64,000 bases of DNA from Bhargavaea cecembensis (GCF_001619585.1 NZ_LQNT01000009.1:62001-126000); one strand, 5' to 3'; shown: positions 35,480 through 44,945, counted from the first letter of the stretch. The notes: generated by a model not told the origin, from the sequence alone. Numbers and translations are program-made.

Positions 35480-36655
35480 TCAGTCCTGGAAGCCTTTCAG
35501 CTTGTCGCCGATCACATCGCTGATCGAGAAGCCTTTGGATTCTTCCGGCATCTCGTATTCGTCAGGCTGGGCTTCGCGGCGGTCTTCGCGAGGGAGCGTC
35601 TCCTTGATGCTGAGGGAGAGGCGCTTGTCCTGCTTGTTGACGTCGAGCACCTTCACCTGGACGGTCTGGCCTTCTTCAATCACTTCATGAGGCGTGCCGA
35701 TGTGGTGGCGGGCCATCTGTGAAATGTGGACAAGTCCTTCCACACCCGGGAATACTTCGACAAATGCACCGTAGGAAACGATGCGTTTGACAACACCGTC
35801 AAGAATAGAGCCCTTAGGCGCTTTTTCCTCGATGTCTTCCCATGGTCCCGGGAGCGTTTCCTTGATGGATAGAGAAATGCGTTCGTTGTCGCGGTCCACA
35901 GAAAGGACTTTGACATTCACTTTGTCGCCTTCGGACAGGACATCACTCACCTGCTCGACGTGACCATGCGCAACCTGGGAGATATGAACAAGTCCGTCCA
36001 CGCCGCCGATGTCGACGAATGCGCCGAACGAAGCAATGCGCTGGACAGTACCTTCGATGACATTGCCTTCCTGGATGTTGTTCAGGACTTCACCTTTCTG
36101 GGCGTCCTTCTCCTCTTCGATCACGGCACGGTGGGAAAGGATCAGGCGGTTTTTCTCCTTGTCCATCTCCACGATCTTGAACGTCATTTCACGGCCCTTG
36201 TAGTCGTCGAACGACTCGACATAGTGGTCTTCCACAAGGGAAGCCGGGACGAAGCCGCGGACGCCGAGGTCCACAACGAGGCCGCCTTTGACGACGTCCT
36301 TCACTTCGGCAGTGATCGTTTCATTGCTGTCAAACTTCTCCTTCAGGCTATCCCAAGCAGCTTCTGCATCGACTTTACGCTTCGACAGAACGAAATTCTC
36401 ATTATCGTTTTCTACTTTGAGGATGATGAGTTCCAGGGTATCGCCAACCTGGACTGCATCGGACGCCTTTTCTATATGGAGGCTCGACAGTTCGCTGATC
36501 GGGATGACACCGTCAAACGGTGCTCCGGGGATGGTAACCGTCACCGATTTATCTTCGATCTTTTCAACTTTCCCCGTTACGCGATCTCCTGTTTTGAAGT
36601 CGCGGATTTCTTGCTCTTCCATGTGTTGTTCCATGTTTTTCATCTCTTCACTCAT
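35480..36655 (-). CDS. ypfD: S1 RNA-binding domain protein (YpfD / RpsA homologue)
   Basis: 391-residue protein with four S1 domains, beginning near residues 17 (GDRVTGKVEKIED), 100 (ITAEVKDVVKGGLVVDLGVRGFVPASLVE), 185 (IEGTVQRIASFGAFVDIGGVDGLVHISQ) and 270 (LDGVVKRIVSYGAFVEVFPGVEGLVHISQ). Bacillus YpfD is a shorter relative of ribosomal protein S1 and is not essential there. ATG 36655 follows GGAGGAGG; ATG 36673 with AAGGA is an alternative adding six residues. Terminates at a strong hairpin. Confidence 0.93.
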   Translation of the reverse strand: MSEEMKNMEQHMEEQEIRDFKTGDRVTGKVEKIEDKSVTVTIPGAPFDGVIPISELSSLHIEKASDAVQVGDTLELIILKVENDNENFVLSKRKVDAEAAWDSLKEKFDSNETITAEVKDVVKGGLVVDLGVRGFVPASLVEDHYVESFDDYKGREMTFKIVEMDKEKNRLILSHRAVIEEEKDAQKGEVLNNIQEGNVIEGTVQRIASFGAFVDIGGVDGLVHISQVAHGHVEQVSDVLSEGDKVNVKVLSVDRDNERISLSIKETLPGPWEDIEEKAPKGSILDGVVKRIVSYGAFVEVFPGVEGLVHISQMARHHIGTPHEVIEEGQTVQVKVLDVNKQDKRLSLSIKETLPREDRREAQPDEYEMPEESKGFSISDVIGDKLKGFQD

Positions 36656-36728
36656 GCCTAAGTCCTCCTCCATAAAGGTTCCTTACCCCATTTTATTAGA
36701 AAACGCCTGTAAAAACAAAATATTATGC

Positions 36729-37322
36729 TTATTTGCCCGATTTTTCTTTTTCTATCAGCAGGCGTATTTCTTCCATAATTGCTTCCGTCACTTCTTCGGC
36801 TCCCGCTTTCCGCTCCCTGAACGGCGCCATATCAAGCGGGCTGCCGTAGCGGACCTTCACTTTCCGGAATGGACGATAGGGCCCGATGATTGCGCACGGA
36901 ACGACGACTGCGTCGCCGCCCTTCAATGCGAAAAAGCCGGCTCCGGACATGCCCTTGCCGAGGGTCCCATCTTTGCTCCGCGTTCCTTCCGGAAACATCC
37001 CCACGACCTGCCCGTCTTTCAGCAGGCTGAGCGCCGTGCGGATGGCGTTCCGGTCACTGAGCCCGCGTTTGACCGGGAAGACGTGAAGGTTCGGAAGCAG
37101 GTTTTTCAGGATCGGAGCTTCAAACAGCTCCGCCTTTGCCATGAAATTAATCGGGCGGGGTGCAGTGATGCCGACAACCGGGGGATCCAGATCTGCAATA
37201 TGGTTCGCACAGACGAGGACGCCTCCGGACTCGGGAAAATGTTCGGTCCCCTTCACGTCCAGCCGGTACAACGGCTTGAGCACACCGTATACGACCGACT
37301 TTGCGAAATGATAGAAGTCCAT
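36729..37322 (-). CDS. plsC: 1-acyl-sn-glycerol-3-phosphate acyltransferase (PlsC family)
   Basis: 197-residue membrane-associated acyltransferase. The catalytic NHxxxxD motif is ANHIADLDPPV, and the phosphate-binding motif is MFPEGTRSKDG. It would form phosphatidic acid from lysophosphatidic acid. The start overlaps the cmk stop by four bases (ATGA), as in the cmk-plsC pair of Bacillus. Confidence 0.93.
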   Translation of the reverse strand: MDFYHFAKSVVYGVLKPLYRLDVKGTEHFPESGGVLVCANHIADLDPPVVGITAPRPINFMAKAELFEAPILKNLLPNLHVFPVKRGLSDRNAIRTALSLLKDGQVVGMFPEGTRSKDGTLGKGMSGAGFFALKGGDAVVVPCAIIGPYRPFRKVKVRYGSPLDMAPFRERKAGAEEVTEAIMEEIRLLIEKEKSGK

Positions 37323-37996
37323 CAGTCCACCTTCTCCCTGACAAGCTCCATGATCGCCTCCGCCGCCTCACTGATTGACATCGAAGTCGTATCAAGCAGG
37401 ACTGCGTCTTCAGCCTGCGTGAGAGGGGAAACTTCGCGCTCACTGTCTTTCTTGTCCCGGAGCGCAATTTCATGTGCCAACTGCTCAAGAGAGGACTCAA
37501 ATCCGCGGCTCAGGTTTTCTGCATGACGCCGGTGTGCGCGCTCCTCGACGCTGGCCGTCATGAAGATCTTCAGTTCTGCATCCGGCAGCACAGCCGTTCC
37601 GATGTCACGCCCGTCCATCACGACACCGCCCTCTTCAGCCATCTTACGCTGTGCATCTACCATATAGGTGCGCACGCCGGGATGTGCAGAAACGGCTGAA
37701 ACGCCATTTGTCACGGCAGCTGTGCGGATTTCGTCCGTCACGTCACGGCCATCGAGCCAGACGGTCTGGCCATTCTCGCCGGCCCTGAGGACAATCTCGG
37801 TACCCGGCAGGAGCGCTTCCACATCGGCGGCCTTGTCCAAATCTATGCCCGCTCCAATCGCTTTATACGTCAGCGCCCGGTACATTGCGCCCGTATCAAT
37901 ATATGTATAACCTAATTTCCCGGCCACTAACTTCGCAATCGTACTTTTTCCCGCGGCGGCGGGTCCGTCGATCGCAATGCGGATTTCGTTCGTCAT
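37322..37996 (-). CDS. cmk: Cytidylate kinase Cmk
   Basis: 224-residue kinase phosphorylating CMP and dCMP. P-loop [15 protein letters not shown], then [15 protein letters not shown] and the [16 protein letters not shown] substrate region. ATG 37996 has GAGGAG upstream; TTG 38005 lies too close to that site. Length equals Bacillus Cmk. First of the cmk-plsC pair. Confidence 0.97.
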   Translation of the reverse strand: MTNEIRIAIDGPAAAGKSTIAKLVAGKLGYTYIDTGAMYRALTYKAIGAGIDLDKAADVEALLPGTEIVLRAGENGQTVWLDGRDVTDEIRTAAVTNGVSAVSAHPGVRTYMVDAQRKMAEEGGVVMDGRDIGTAVLPDAELKIFMTASVEERAHRRHAENLSRGFESSLEQLAHEIALRDKKDSEREVSPLTQAEDAVLLDTTSMSISEAAEAIMELVREKVD

Positions 37997-38050
37997 CTCG
38001 TTCAACTCTCCTCAAGTCAATTCGACCCCATTGTACCATACAAAAAAATG

Positions 38051-38076
38051 AAAAGCCCCCGATGGCGGGGACTTTT
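38051..38076 (-). terminator. Terminator after ypeB
   Basis: AAAAG-C-CCCCG / CGGGG-A-CTTTT stem-loop with loop ATGG, followed on the minus strand by CATTTTTTTG. Confidence 0.85.
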
Positions 38077-38083
38077 CACCGGT

Positions 38084-39373
38084 TCAGTCCAGGATTTCGC
38101 TCTTTAGCACTTCTCCCGTCTCAGTGTCGACCATGAGCCTGTAAGTGTCCGTTCTGCCGCCTGTCTTCTTGGTGACAATCAGAAGGTGACAGAGCCGCTG
38201 GACAAGTTCACGGTTGGCGGTATATCCGAGCTCCTCTGACTGGACCTTAGTCCCGTCCGCGAAGAATTCTTCCGGATCAAATGGATTGATCGGCTGGGCC
38301 TTCAGATTCTCTTTCTGGATGTACTCCATTGCATTGACACCGAGCACTTCACCGTCATCCTTCGCGAGCTTCACCTGGACGCCGTCGGCAAACACCTTAC
38401 CGCCGGTATCGGGATCCACCCGTACAAAGCTCAGGTGCCAGAAGTGACTGTTTTCCCTGGCTTCTTCGTAGACAAGGTCCTCATATCCGGCCTGCCGGAG
38501 GAAATCTTCCGCGCGCTTGCGGATGTCTGCCTCAGGCAGAACGTCTTCGCCCACCGGCCGCTCAATCAGAAGAGACAGCAGGTGACCGCCGCGTTCGGTA
38601 AAGTCAGCATAGCCGATCCGCGCGCCGTCCTGGAAGCGGATATGATAGAACGGGTACGGCGCATCCGGTTCGCTCTGGCTTACATGAATGGTTGCGCCGT
38701 CATAATCCGGGAAGAGCTCCTTGAACCGGCCGAGCGCACCGTCACGACCGATCGGCTTATCCTCCAGATGCTTAAGATCTTTTTTCTTCTGCTCATCATG
38801 CTCACTTGTGGTCAGCGGGAAGTCACTCTCGGAGTAGGTCTTGACTGCCTGTCCGAGATTGGCCCAGCGCTTGTCCGGCTCTTCGCTTTCAAGCTGTGCA
38901 AACCAAGTGTCCGGACCGGTACCGCCGGCGAACATCCCCTGCGTTGCGGATGACCATTCGTTGGAGAATTCATTAAGGTTCGCCGCAGCATTGCCTAGCG
39001 CCTTTTCCCACTTGTCCTGTGGAATTGCGCCGGTTTTGGCCAGTTCTGCATAATCTCCGAGCCTTGTGAGGTAATTCATCCATTCCGTAGTAAACTCACG
39101 GTCGAGCGGCAGACCGGAAATGTTATTCCGGATCTCCGAGGACAATCTCCAGATGTTGTCAAACGGCTCTACTGCCGCAGTTTGGTCTTGGTAAAGCAGA
39201 ACTTTCCTGACTTCCTGCTCCAATTGGTTCATCTGCTCGGTCGCCTCAGTCAGTTGGTCAGTGTACTGACCATTCAGCACCAAAGTGAGCCTTTCATTTT
39301 TGGCGGAGGCTGACCAGGAGAAGATGGCCAGCGCGGCAACAGTATACGCGAGTACAAATATCAGTTTTTTCAT
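38084..39373 (-). CDS. ypeB: Germination protein YpeB
   Basis: 429-residue protein with an N-terminal signal-anchor (MKKLIFVLAYTVAALAIFSWSASA) and a long extracytoplasmic part that ends in PepSY-like YPEB repeats. YpeB protects and localises the cortex-lytic enzyme SleB in dormant spores; each needs the other. Directly downstream of sleB with 8 bp between them. Start at 39373 is set by GTGAGGGA and by the signal sequence; a longer reading lacks one. Confidence 0.95.
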   Translation of the reverse strand: MKKLIFVLAYTVAALAIFSWSASAKNERLTLVLNGQYTDQLTEATEQMNQLEQEVRKVLLYQDQTAAVEPFDNIWRLSSEIRNNISGLPLDREFTTEWMNYLTRLGDYAELAKTGAIPQDKWEKALGNAAANLNEFSNEWSSATQGMFAGGTGPDTWFAQLESEEPDKRWANLGQAVKTYSESDFPLTTSEHDEQKKKDLKHLEDKPIGRDGALGRFKELFPDYDGATIHVSQSEPDAPYPFYHIRFQDGARIGYADFTERGGHLLSLLIERPVGEDVLPEADIRKRAEDFLRQAGYEDLVYEEARENSHFWHLSFVRVDPDTGGKVFADGVQVKLAKDDGEVLGVNAMEYIQKENLKAQPINPFDPEEFFADGTKVQSEELGYTANRELVQRLCHLLIVTKKTGGRTDTYRLMVDTETGEVLKSEILD

Positions 39374-39381
39374 GGAATCCC

Positions 39382-40209
39382 TCACATGCAGAAGATATGC
39401 TGCCCGATTTTTTTGATATGTGGCCTTGACCAGATCCATTTGCTTGTTGCCGTGACCGGGTTAAAATAGTAGATGGCATTTTCTGAGGGGTCCCAGCCGT
39501 TAATGGCATCGATGACGGCCTCTTTGGCCCGCTCGTTAGGGGTAAGCCAGATTTGTCCGTCTGCAACCGCCGTAAAGGCAAGGGGCTGGAAGATGACACC
39601 GCTCACAGTGTTCGGGAAGTCGGCATGCTCCACACGGTTCAGAATAACCGCCGCAACGGCGACCTGCCCTTCATACGGCTCGCCGCGTGCTTCCCCATAC
39701 ACCGCATTGGCCATCAGCTGGATATCCTCATCGCTGTAGCCGGCAGGGAGGTTGGCGGTCTGGTTGGCGGTCTGGTTGGCGGTCTGGCCGCCAGCTGCAC
39801 CGTTGCCCCCGCCTTTTACCTGGGCTTCAAGCGGTGTGCCACCATAATGGGTGAATGTCTTGCCTGCTGCGATATTGTCCATGACAAAGTCTTTGTGATA
39901 CTTTGATACGGATACCAGCTTTTCTTTTGTCGCTGCTCCTGCCACTCCGTCAATCGGAAGGCCGTAATCCTGCTGGAAGTTCCGGAGTGCCCAGTAGGTC
40001 CCGTAACCGAACTTTCCGTCAATCTTCCCGTCATAGAATCCCGTCCATTGAAGGCGTGCCTGCAGTTCGATGACATCATCGCCGAATGCGCCGCGTCCAA
40101 TGTTCTGCGCGGTGAACGCGTCCTTGCCGGCCGGTACGGATAAGGCCAGGACCAGAACCAGCACAGCCAGGACGGGCCTGCGATTTCGGCGCGCCGATTT
40201 CATTTGCAC
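39382..40209 (-). CDS. sleB: Spore cortex-lytic enzyme SleB
   Basis: About 275 residues: a signal peptide (RRPVLAVLVLVLALSVPAG), a peptidoglycan-binding domain near residues 35-100 (GDDVIELQARLQWTGFYDGKIDGKFGYGTYWALRNFQ), a low-complexity linker with TANQ repeats, then the hydrolase_2 domain with VYGEARGEPYEGQVAVAAVILNRV, the catalytic Glu in GEARGE. It is a lytic transglycosylase acting on cortex muramic-lactam glycan at germination. GTG 40209 fits AGGAGG best; ATG 40203 is an alternative. Paired with ypeB. Confidence 0.95.
   Translation of the reverse strand: MQMKSARRNRRPVLAVLVLVLALSVPAGKDAFTAQNIGRGAFGDDVIELQARLQWTGFYDGKIDGKFGYGTYWALRNFQQDYGLPIDGVAGAATKEKLVSVSKYHKDFVMDNIAAGKTFTHYGGTPLEAQVKGGGNGAAGGQTANQTANQTANLPAGYSDEDIQLMANAVYGEARGEPYEGQVAVAAVILNRVEHADFPNTVSGVIFQPLAFTAVADGQIWLTPNERAKEAVIDAINGWDPSENAIYYFNPVTATSKWIWSRPHIKKIGQHIFCM
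39750..39785 (-). repeat. Three perfect 12-bp repeats in the sleB linker
   Basis: Unit GGTTGGCGGTCT on the plus strand repeated three times, followed by two further matching bases, encoding TANQ TANQ TAN. It lies in the linker between the binding and catalytic domains and keeps the frame whatever the copy number. Confidence 0.9.
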
Positions 40210-40399
40210 ATGAATCCCTCCTGTAGTTTCCATCGCCCGACCCGGTAAATTCCGGGAGGGTCTTTTGCATAGCGTGTACAAAAACAGGGGGATTATAAAC
40301 AGGGAAAGCGTCAAATGAGAAAAGTTTGCTGTTGGAAGATGACTTTCTGCTTTATCTGAAGCTTTGACCATTTTATTATTCCCGGAGAACAAACAAAAA

Positions 40400-40417
40400 A
40401 CCCGGCTCGGGCCGGGT
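40400..40417 (-). terminator. Terminator overlapping the prsW stop
   Basis: ACCCGGC / GCCGGGT stem with a four-base loop, followed on the minus strand by TTTTTTGTTTG. Confidence 0.85.
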
Positions 40418-41097
40418 CATCGCGCTGTGCGCTGCTTTCTGATATATTGGTCGATACTCAGTGTGTGCGCCCGCTTGACACGCTTAAGGGCGAACCACCA
40501 CAGAAAGAGCATGAACGGGATCAACAGGTACATTCTGATGCTTCCTGACATGACAAGCGCATTATAGACAAAATGGAGCCCGAATGCGGTGAATAAAGCC
40601 AGGAACAGCATCGGCTTTGTCCCGGACTCTTCGACGAACCTTGCACGGCCCAGATAATAGCCCATGACAACACCGAACAGCGCATGGCTGGAGACGGGCA
40701 GCAACGCACGGATCAGCGCCTCGTCCATCCCGAAAGTCAGAAGGAAGAGAATGTTTTCGACGGTGGCGAATCCGAGTGAAACGGAAGCGCCAAACAATAT
40801 GCCGTCATAAGGATCCTCGAAGTCCACATGTCCGTAGACGACGACAAGCAGGACGAGCCACTTGAAAAACTCCTCCAACCCGCTTGTGAAGAGCACATCA
40901 CTGACAAACACGGAGCCGAATACCCCTTCCTCCTCAAATACATATTGGATGAAGAGGATTGGAAATGTCAGCATCATTCCATAAACATAGGTCTGAAGAA
41001 GGCTCCGAGAAGGTTCTTTATGAATCTGCTTGCGCAGGTAAAAGTAACTGAAAAGTGCGAGGCCCGGGGCGATCGCCACCGTAAGCAACATAAACAT
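40417..41097 (-). CDS. prsW: Site-1 intramembrane protease PrsW
   Basis: 226-residue membrane protease of the PrsW/CAAX-like group with about seven hydrophobic segments. The putative active-site pair is seen in SGLEEFFKW, with histidines in SSHALFG and LHFVYNALV. In B. subtilis PrsW cleaves the anti-sigma factor RsiW; whether a sigW-rsiW pair exists here cannot be seen from this window. AGGAGGGGG precedes ATG 41097. Its upstream region is divergent to ansA. Confidence 0.92.
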   Translation of the reverse strand: MFMLLTVAIAPGLALFSYFYLRKQIHKEPSRSLLQTYVYGMMLTFPILFIQYVFEEEGVFGSVFVSDVLFTSGLEEFFKWLVLLVVVYGHVDFEDPYDGILFGASVSLGFATVENILFLLTFGMDEALIRALLPVSSHALFGVVMGYYLGRARFVEESGTKPMLFLALFTAFGLHFVYNALVMSGSIRMYLLIPFMLFLWWFALKRVKRAHTLSIDQYIRKQRTAR

Positions 41098-41172
41098 GGG
41101 CGTCTCCCCCTCCTTGCGAACTACATCCATCATCCTATTTTAACATGTCAGAATCTACCGGGAGGTACCAAA

Positions 41173-42147
41173 ATGACAAAAACCTTGCTTCTTCTCCATA
41201 CGGGCGGCACCATATCGATGACCACAGACGAACGGGGAGCCGTCAGACCCGGCATGAGCAACCCGCTCCTCGGTGAAATCAGCAAGCTTGGAATGGCAGA
41301 CGGGATCATCGAGGCCGAGGCCTTTAACCTTCCCTCCCCGCACATCACCCCCGCTCATATGCTTGAGCTGAAGAAGCTGATCGTCCGTTCTCTCAGTGAA
41401 CAGCACGCGGACGGGGTCGTCATCACCCACGGTACGGACACTCTGGAAGAGACGGCCTATTTCCTGGACCTGACACTTGATCTGGAGATTCCCGTCGTTC
41501 TGACCGGAGCGATGAGAAGCGCCGATGAGATCGGATCCGATGGTGTCCACAACGTTCTGTCTGCCATCCGGGTCGCCTCTGATGAGGGATCGCGGGGCAA
41601 GGGGGTCCTCGTCGTTTTGAATGACGAAATCCATACGGCTCAGAATGTGACGAAGACCCATACCTCAAACGTCTCAACTTTCCAGAGCCCCCAGTACGGA
41701 CCGATCGGCCTGGTGACGAATGGCCATGTCCACTATCATCATGCTCCACTCCTCCGCACCCGATTTGATGTGGATGAGCTTGGCGGACGGGTGGCACTCC
41801 TGAAAGTGTATGCCGGAATGGATTCGGAATTCCTCTTTCATGCGGCAGACGCCGGCTACGAAGGGATTGTCCTCGAAGGACTCGGTCAGGGAAATGTTCC
41901 TCCCTCCCTCATGCCGGGGCTGCGGAGGCTGCTCGAAGATGAGATTCCCGTGGTGCTCGTTTCCCGCTGCTTCAACGGCATCGCCCAGCCAGTGTATGGA
42001 TACGAAGGAGGCGGAAGGATGCTTCAAGAGGAAGGTGTCATTTTCGCCCATGGACTCAGCGGCCAAAAAGCCAGGATCCAGTTGCTCCTCGCCTTATCAG
42101 CCGGTATCGGGCCGAAACAGATTTCAGGATCTTTCAAGGGACATTGA
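41173..42147 (+). CDS. ansA: Type I L-asparaginase AnsA
   Basis: 324-residue cytoplasmic asparaginase that forms aspartate and ammonia. Catalytic threonines are in HTGGTISM near the N-terminus and in THGTDTLEETAYFL; MRSADEIGSDG follows. No signal peptide, fitting type I. GGGAGG precedes ATG 41173; longer readings would run back into prsW. No ansB or ansR neighbour. One of the few plus-strand genes, ending at a bidirectional terminator. Confidence 0.95.
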   Translation: MTKTLLLLHTGGTISMTTDERGAVRPGMSNPLLGEISKLGMADGIIEAEAFNLPSPHITPAHMLELKKLIVRSLSEQHADGVVITHGTDTLEETAYFLDLTLDLEIPVVLTGAMRSADEIGSDGVHNVLSAIRVASDEGSRGKGVLVVLNDEIHTAQNVTKTHTSNVSTFQSPQYGPIGLVTNGHVHYHHAPLLRTRFDVDELGGRVALLKVYAGMDSEFLFHAADAGYEGIVLEGLGQGNVPPSLMPGLRRLLEDEIPVVLVSRCFNGIAQPVYGYEGGGRMLQEEGVIFAHGLSGQKARIQLLLALSAGIGPKQISGSFKGH

Positions 42148-42217
42148 TTCATCTGCCGACAGGCAGATGGGTATATAGTTTACATAATATTTTTATTAAC
42201 TTCTAAAATGGCATAAG

Positions 42218-42264
42218 AAAAGCCGGACCCGTCCGGGGAAATCTCCCCTGCAGTTCCGGCTTTT
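42218..42264. terminator. Bidirectional terminator between ansA and ypdA
   Basis: Ten-base outer stem AAAAGCCGGA / TCCGGCTTTT (42218-42227 with 42255-42264) with an inner GGGG/CCCC stem, between convergent genes, with T runs in both directions. Confidence 0.88.
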
Positions 42265-42265
42265 C

Positions 42266-43234
42266 TTATTTAACATATTCTATGGCTTTTTTTGCGATGA
42301 GGCCGCCGTGAAAGCGTCCGTTTTCTATAAAGATCTCATTGGCATTGTTGCCTGCCGCAATGACACCGGCAATGAACAGACCGGGTACCGACGTTTCCAT
42401 CGTTTCCGGATCATACTTAGGACGACCGGTTTCCTCGTCGATTCCGATTCCCATCTTCCGCAGGAATGTATGGTCCGGGTGATAGCCTGTCATGGCGAAC
42501 ACGAAATCGTTGGGTATAGAACAGATCTGTGACTCCCTGTCCTCAAGCTCCACAGTTTCTTCCGTAATGCGGACAGGCACAGTACCGAACCGCATATCGA
42601 CCGAACCGTCCCGTACAAGCGCATCAAATTCAGGCAGCACCCACGGCTTGACGCTCGGTGAATATTCCGTCCCGCGATAAGAAACCGTGACCCGGGCGCC
42701 TGCTTTGTTCAGTTCGATGGCGGCATCTACCGCGGAGTTTTTCCCGCCGATCACCAGCACATCCGTGTCGAAAAATGGATGTGCTTCCTTAAAATAATGA
42801 AAGACCTTCGGCAGGTTTTCCCCGGGAATTCCCAGATGATTCGGATTGTCATAGTATCCGGTCGCAACGACTGCGACGGGTGCCCGGTAATGCCCCTTGT
42901 CTGTTTTGATGTTAAATCCGCCATCCGCTTTTTCGACACTCTCGACCCGTTCAAACCGGTTGACCCGAAGCTGCTTTCTCCGCACGACCTCCCGGTAATA
43001 GACTAGCGCTTCGTTCCGTTTCGGTTTCAGACGCTCCGTGATAAACGGAATTTCGCCGACAGACAGTTTCTCGCTTGAACTGAAAAACGTCTGGTGGGTC
43101 GGATAATTGTAGATGGCATTAACGATGTTGCCCTTTTCGATGATAAGAGGACTGATGCCTTTATCCTGCAATGCGATGGCTGCAGCAATACCGCATGGTC
43201 CTCCCCCGATAATGATTGCTTCTTCCTGATTCAT
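42266..43234 (-). CDS. ypdA: Bacillithiol disulfide reductase YpdA (Bdr)
   Basis: 322-residue FAD/NADPH flavoprotein. N-terminal FAD loop is IIGGGPCGIAAAIAL, with Cys14 of the GGGPCG motif, which is conserved and redox active in YpdA; the NADPH loop is VLVIGGKNSAVDAAIEL; the C-terminal PGLFIAGVIAAGNNANEIFIENGRFHG is typical. It recycles oxidised bacillithiol. Fits with bshA at 8.8-9.9 kb. Length equals the family standard. Confidence 0.95.
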   Translation of the reverse strand: MNQEEAIIIGGGPCGIAAAIALQDKGISPLIIEKGNIVNAIYNYPTHQTFFSSSEKLSVGEIPFITERLKPKRNEALVYYREVVRRKQLRVNRFERVESVEKADGGFNIKTDKGHYRAPVAVVATGYYDNPNHLGIPGENLPKVFHYFKEAHPFFDTDVLVIGGKNSAVDAAIELNKAGARVTVSYRGTEYSPSVKPWVLPEFDALVRDGSVDMRFGTVPVRITEETVELEDRESQICSIPNDFVFAMTGYHPDHTFLRKMGIGIDEETGRPKYDPETMETSVPGLFIAGVIAAGNNANEIFIENGRFHGGLIAKKAIEYVK

Positions 43235-43237
43235 GAT

Positions 43238-44026
43238 TTACAACTCTCCATTACTGTGCTTCTTGATCGCCCGCAGCCTGATTATATGGCTTTCAGCCGG
43301 GGCGCCGAGCCTGAGCGGCACGAGAGAGGTCCCGTAGCCGTTGCTCACGAGTTCCACCTTTCCATTATCCGACCGGAAGCGTCCCTTTTCAAGCATACCG
43401 AACCGGCCCAGCCGGATCTGGCCCCCGTGGGTATGCCCGGCCATCCGAAGTTCAGGATCTCTGGAGCCGAGCATGTCAAAGACATTCGGCGAGTGAGAGA
43501 CGAAGATGACTGCATCCCCCCGCCTTACATTCCGGAAAGCCTTTTCAACATCGACGTTGAAAGAAGACAAATCATCCGTACCGACCAGCATCCAGCGGAC
43601 GGGACCTGACAGGAGTTCAGCCGACTCATTGTCAAGGACAGAACCGCCCACATCGGCAATGGCTGAACGGATCAGCCCCTCTCCGACTTCACGGTCATTG
43701 TTCCCCCATACGTAGTAAAGCGGGCCGAGCCCGGAAAGACGCCTGATGTTCCTGCGGATCCTGTCTTCTGGGACACCTCCTTCCGCCAGGTCCCCGCCGA
43801 TAATGACAGCATCAAACGGACCGCCTGCCTTCCGGATGAGTTTCCTGGATATACGACGGCGGTGTATATCCGAAATAAAGAAAATATCGGGGCCTTCCCC
43901 GTCATGCTCGGTATAAATGACGGCCTCATGCTTCCTGAGCAGGGCCAGTTTGGCGCTTGCATACATTGCGGCAAGAACAGTGCCTGCCGTGGCCGCCAAT
44001 ACGGTGGCTGCAGTTTTCATTCCCAT
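43238..44026 (-). CDS. ypbG: YpbG-like metallophosphoesterase
   Basis: 262-residue calcineurin-like phosphoesterase with a short N-terminal hydrophobic segment (about residues 5-25), so probably membrane anchored. Metal-binding motifs are SDIHRRR, IGGDLAEGG, WGNNDRE and GHTHGGQI. The usual GNHD is GNND here, an Asn for the catalytic His. I recall the same replacement in YpbG relatives, but this was not checked. Substrate unknown. Three bases separate it from ypdA. Confidence 0.87.
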   Translation of the reverse strand: MGMKTAATVLAATAGTVLAAMYASAKLALLRKHEAVIYTEHDGEGPDIFFISDIHRRRISRKLIRKAGGPFDAVIIGGDLAEGGVPEDRIRRNIRRLSGLGPLYYVWGNNDREVGEGLIRSAIADVGGSVLDNESAELLSGPVRWMLVGTDDLSSFNVDVEKAFRNVRRGDAVIFVSHSPNVFDMLGSRDPELRMAGHTHGGQIRLGRFGMLEKGRFRSDNGKVELVSNGYGTSLVPLRLGAPAESHIIRLRAIKKHSNGEL

Positions 44027-44168
44027 TGCATCAACTCCCGTTTCTGGAGGCTTTCGGACCCTTTATTCATAAGACGCCTGCCCTGGACTAAAGTATGCAC
44101 CAAAGCGGAATGCGCATCACGAAAAACAGGGATCCGGTAAGAATCCCCATGAGAAATAAAAAAGCAAA

Positions 44169-44205
44169 CGGCAGCAGCTCGGTCGCTCACCGCAGGCCAC
44201 TGCCG
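44169..44205 (-). terminator. Terminator after the CBS-ACT gene
   Basis: CGGCAG / CTGCCG outer stem (44169-44174 with 44200-44205) and inner CGGT/ACCG hairpin, followed on the minus strand by TTTGCTTTTTTATTT. Confidence 0.7.
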
Positions 44206-44226
44206 AATGCTATGAAATTCGTCTCT

Positions 44227-44859
44227 TCAGTCTTCCTCATGGATATGCAGAACACGGAATCCGATTTTCTCGAGTTGCTTCAGGAACAGTCCCATGTTAT
44301 CGCTTTGCTCGATTTTGAGGACAATCCGCCTGATTAGCTTATCAGTCTCATCAAACGTGATCATGGAAATGACCGACTCGTGGTACTTGTGCAGCAGTTC
44401 ACCGAGACGGGCGATTTGTCCTTCAGTCTCCACCGAGGTGAATGTGATGCGAACCCCTTTCCGGCTCATGCCGAATGCGCTTTTCACCTGGTTGACGATG
44501 TCCGGGCGCGTAACGATTCCGAGGAACTTCGGACCTTCGGTGACAGCGATAATCGGAAAATCGCTGATCTCGACAAAAGATTTCTCGAAGACGTCATCGA
44601 GCGTGAGCGTGATGTCCTTGCGGATGATGATGTCATTAAGCGACGTTTCAGAAAGGTAGGACTGCCGGTCCTTGCCGGAGTGGAAATAGGCTTCATAGGT
44701 CAGGTATTGGTTGATAATGCCTTTATACTCATCGCCGTCCAATACCGGCAGCGCATCAATATCTTCTCGCCGGAGCAGCTCAAGCACATTCTCGAGCGAC
44801 TCGCCGATCTGAACCGTCACACATTTCTCTTTTGGAATCATGACGCTTCGTACAAACAT
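44227..44859 (-). CDS. CBS-domain pair protein with C-terminal ACT-like domain
   Basis: 210-residue soluble protein. The first CBS domain covers about residues 1-60 (MFVRSVMIPKEKCVTVQ, INQYLTYEAY), the second about 75-130 (IIIRKDITLTLDDVFEK, FPIIAVTEGPKFLGIVTRPDIV), and the last 75 residues (VRITFTSVETEGQIARLGELLHKY) look like an ACT domain. This is the same layout as AcuB, but the surrounding genes do not include acuA or acuC. CBS pairs usually sense adenine nucleotides, often c-di-AMP in Bacillota; the ligand here is unknown. Confidence 0.8.
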   Translation of the reverse strand: MFVRSVMIPKEKCVTVQIGESLENVLELLRREDIDALPVLDGDEYKGIINQYLTYEAYFHSGKDRQSYLSETSLNDIIIRKDITLTLDDVFEKSFVEISDFPIIAVTEGPKFLGIVTRPDIVNQVKSAFGMSRKGVRITFTSVETEGQIARLGELLHKYHESVISMITFDETDKLIRRIVLKIEQSDNMGLFLKQLEKIGFRVLHIHEED

Positions 44860-44945
44860 CGTCCCACCCCATCCTATCGGTATCTGTTTTCTTGATATCT
44901 TTATTCGGCAGGGGGAGCTGTAATTCCTTTAATGCATCCCGGTTG

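Noticed and set aside
44100-44170. Short hydrophobic minus-strand frame (MGILTGSLFFVMRIPLW) after the CBS-ACT gene
   Set aside because: It follows directly on a terminator, its T-rich tail explains the hydrophobic codons, and no ribosome site precedes the ATG.
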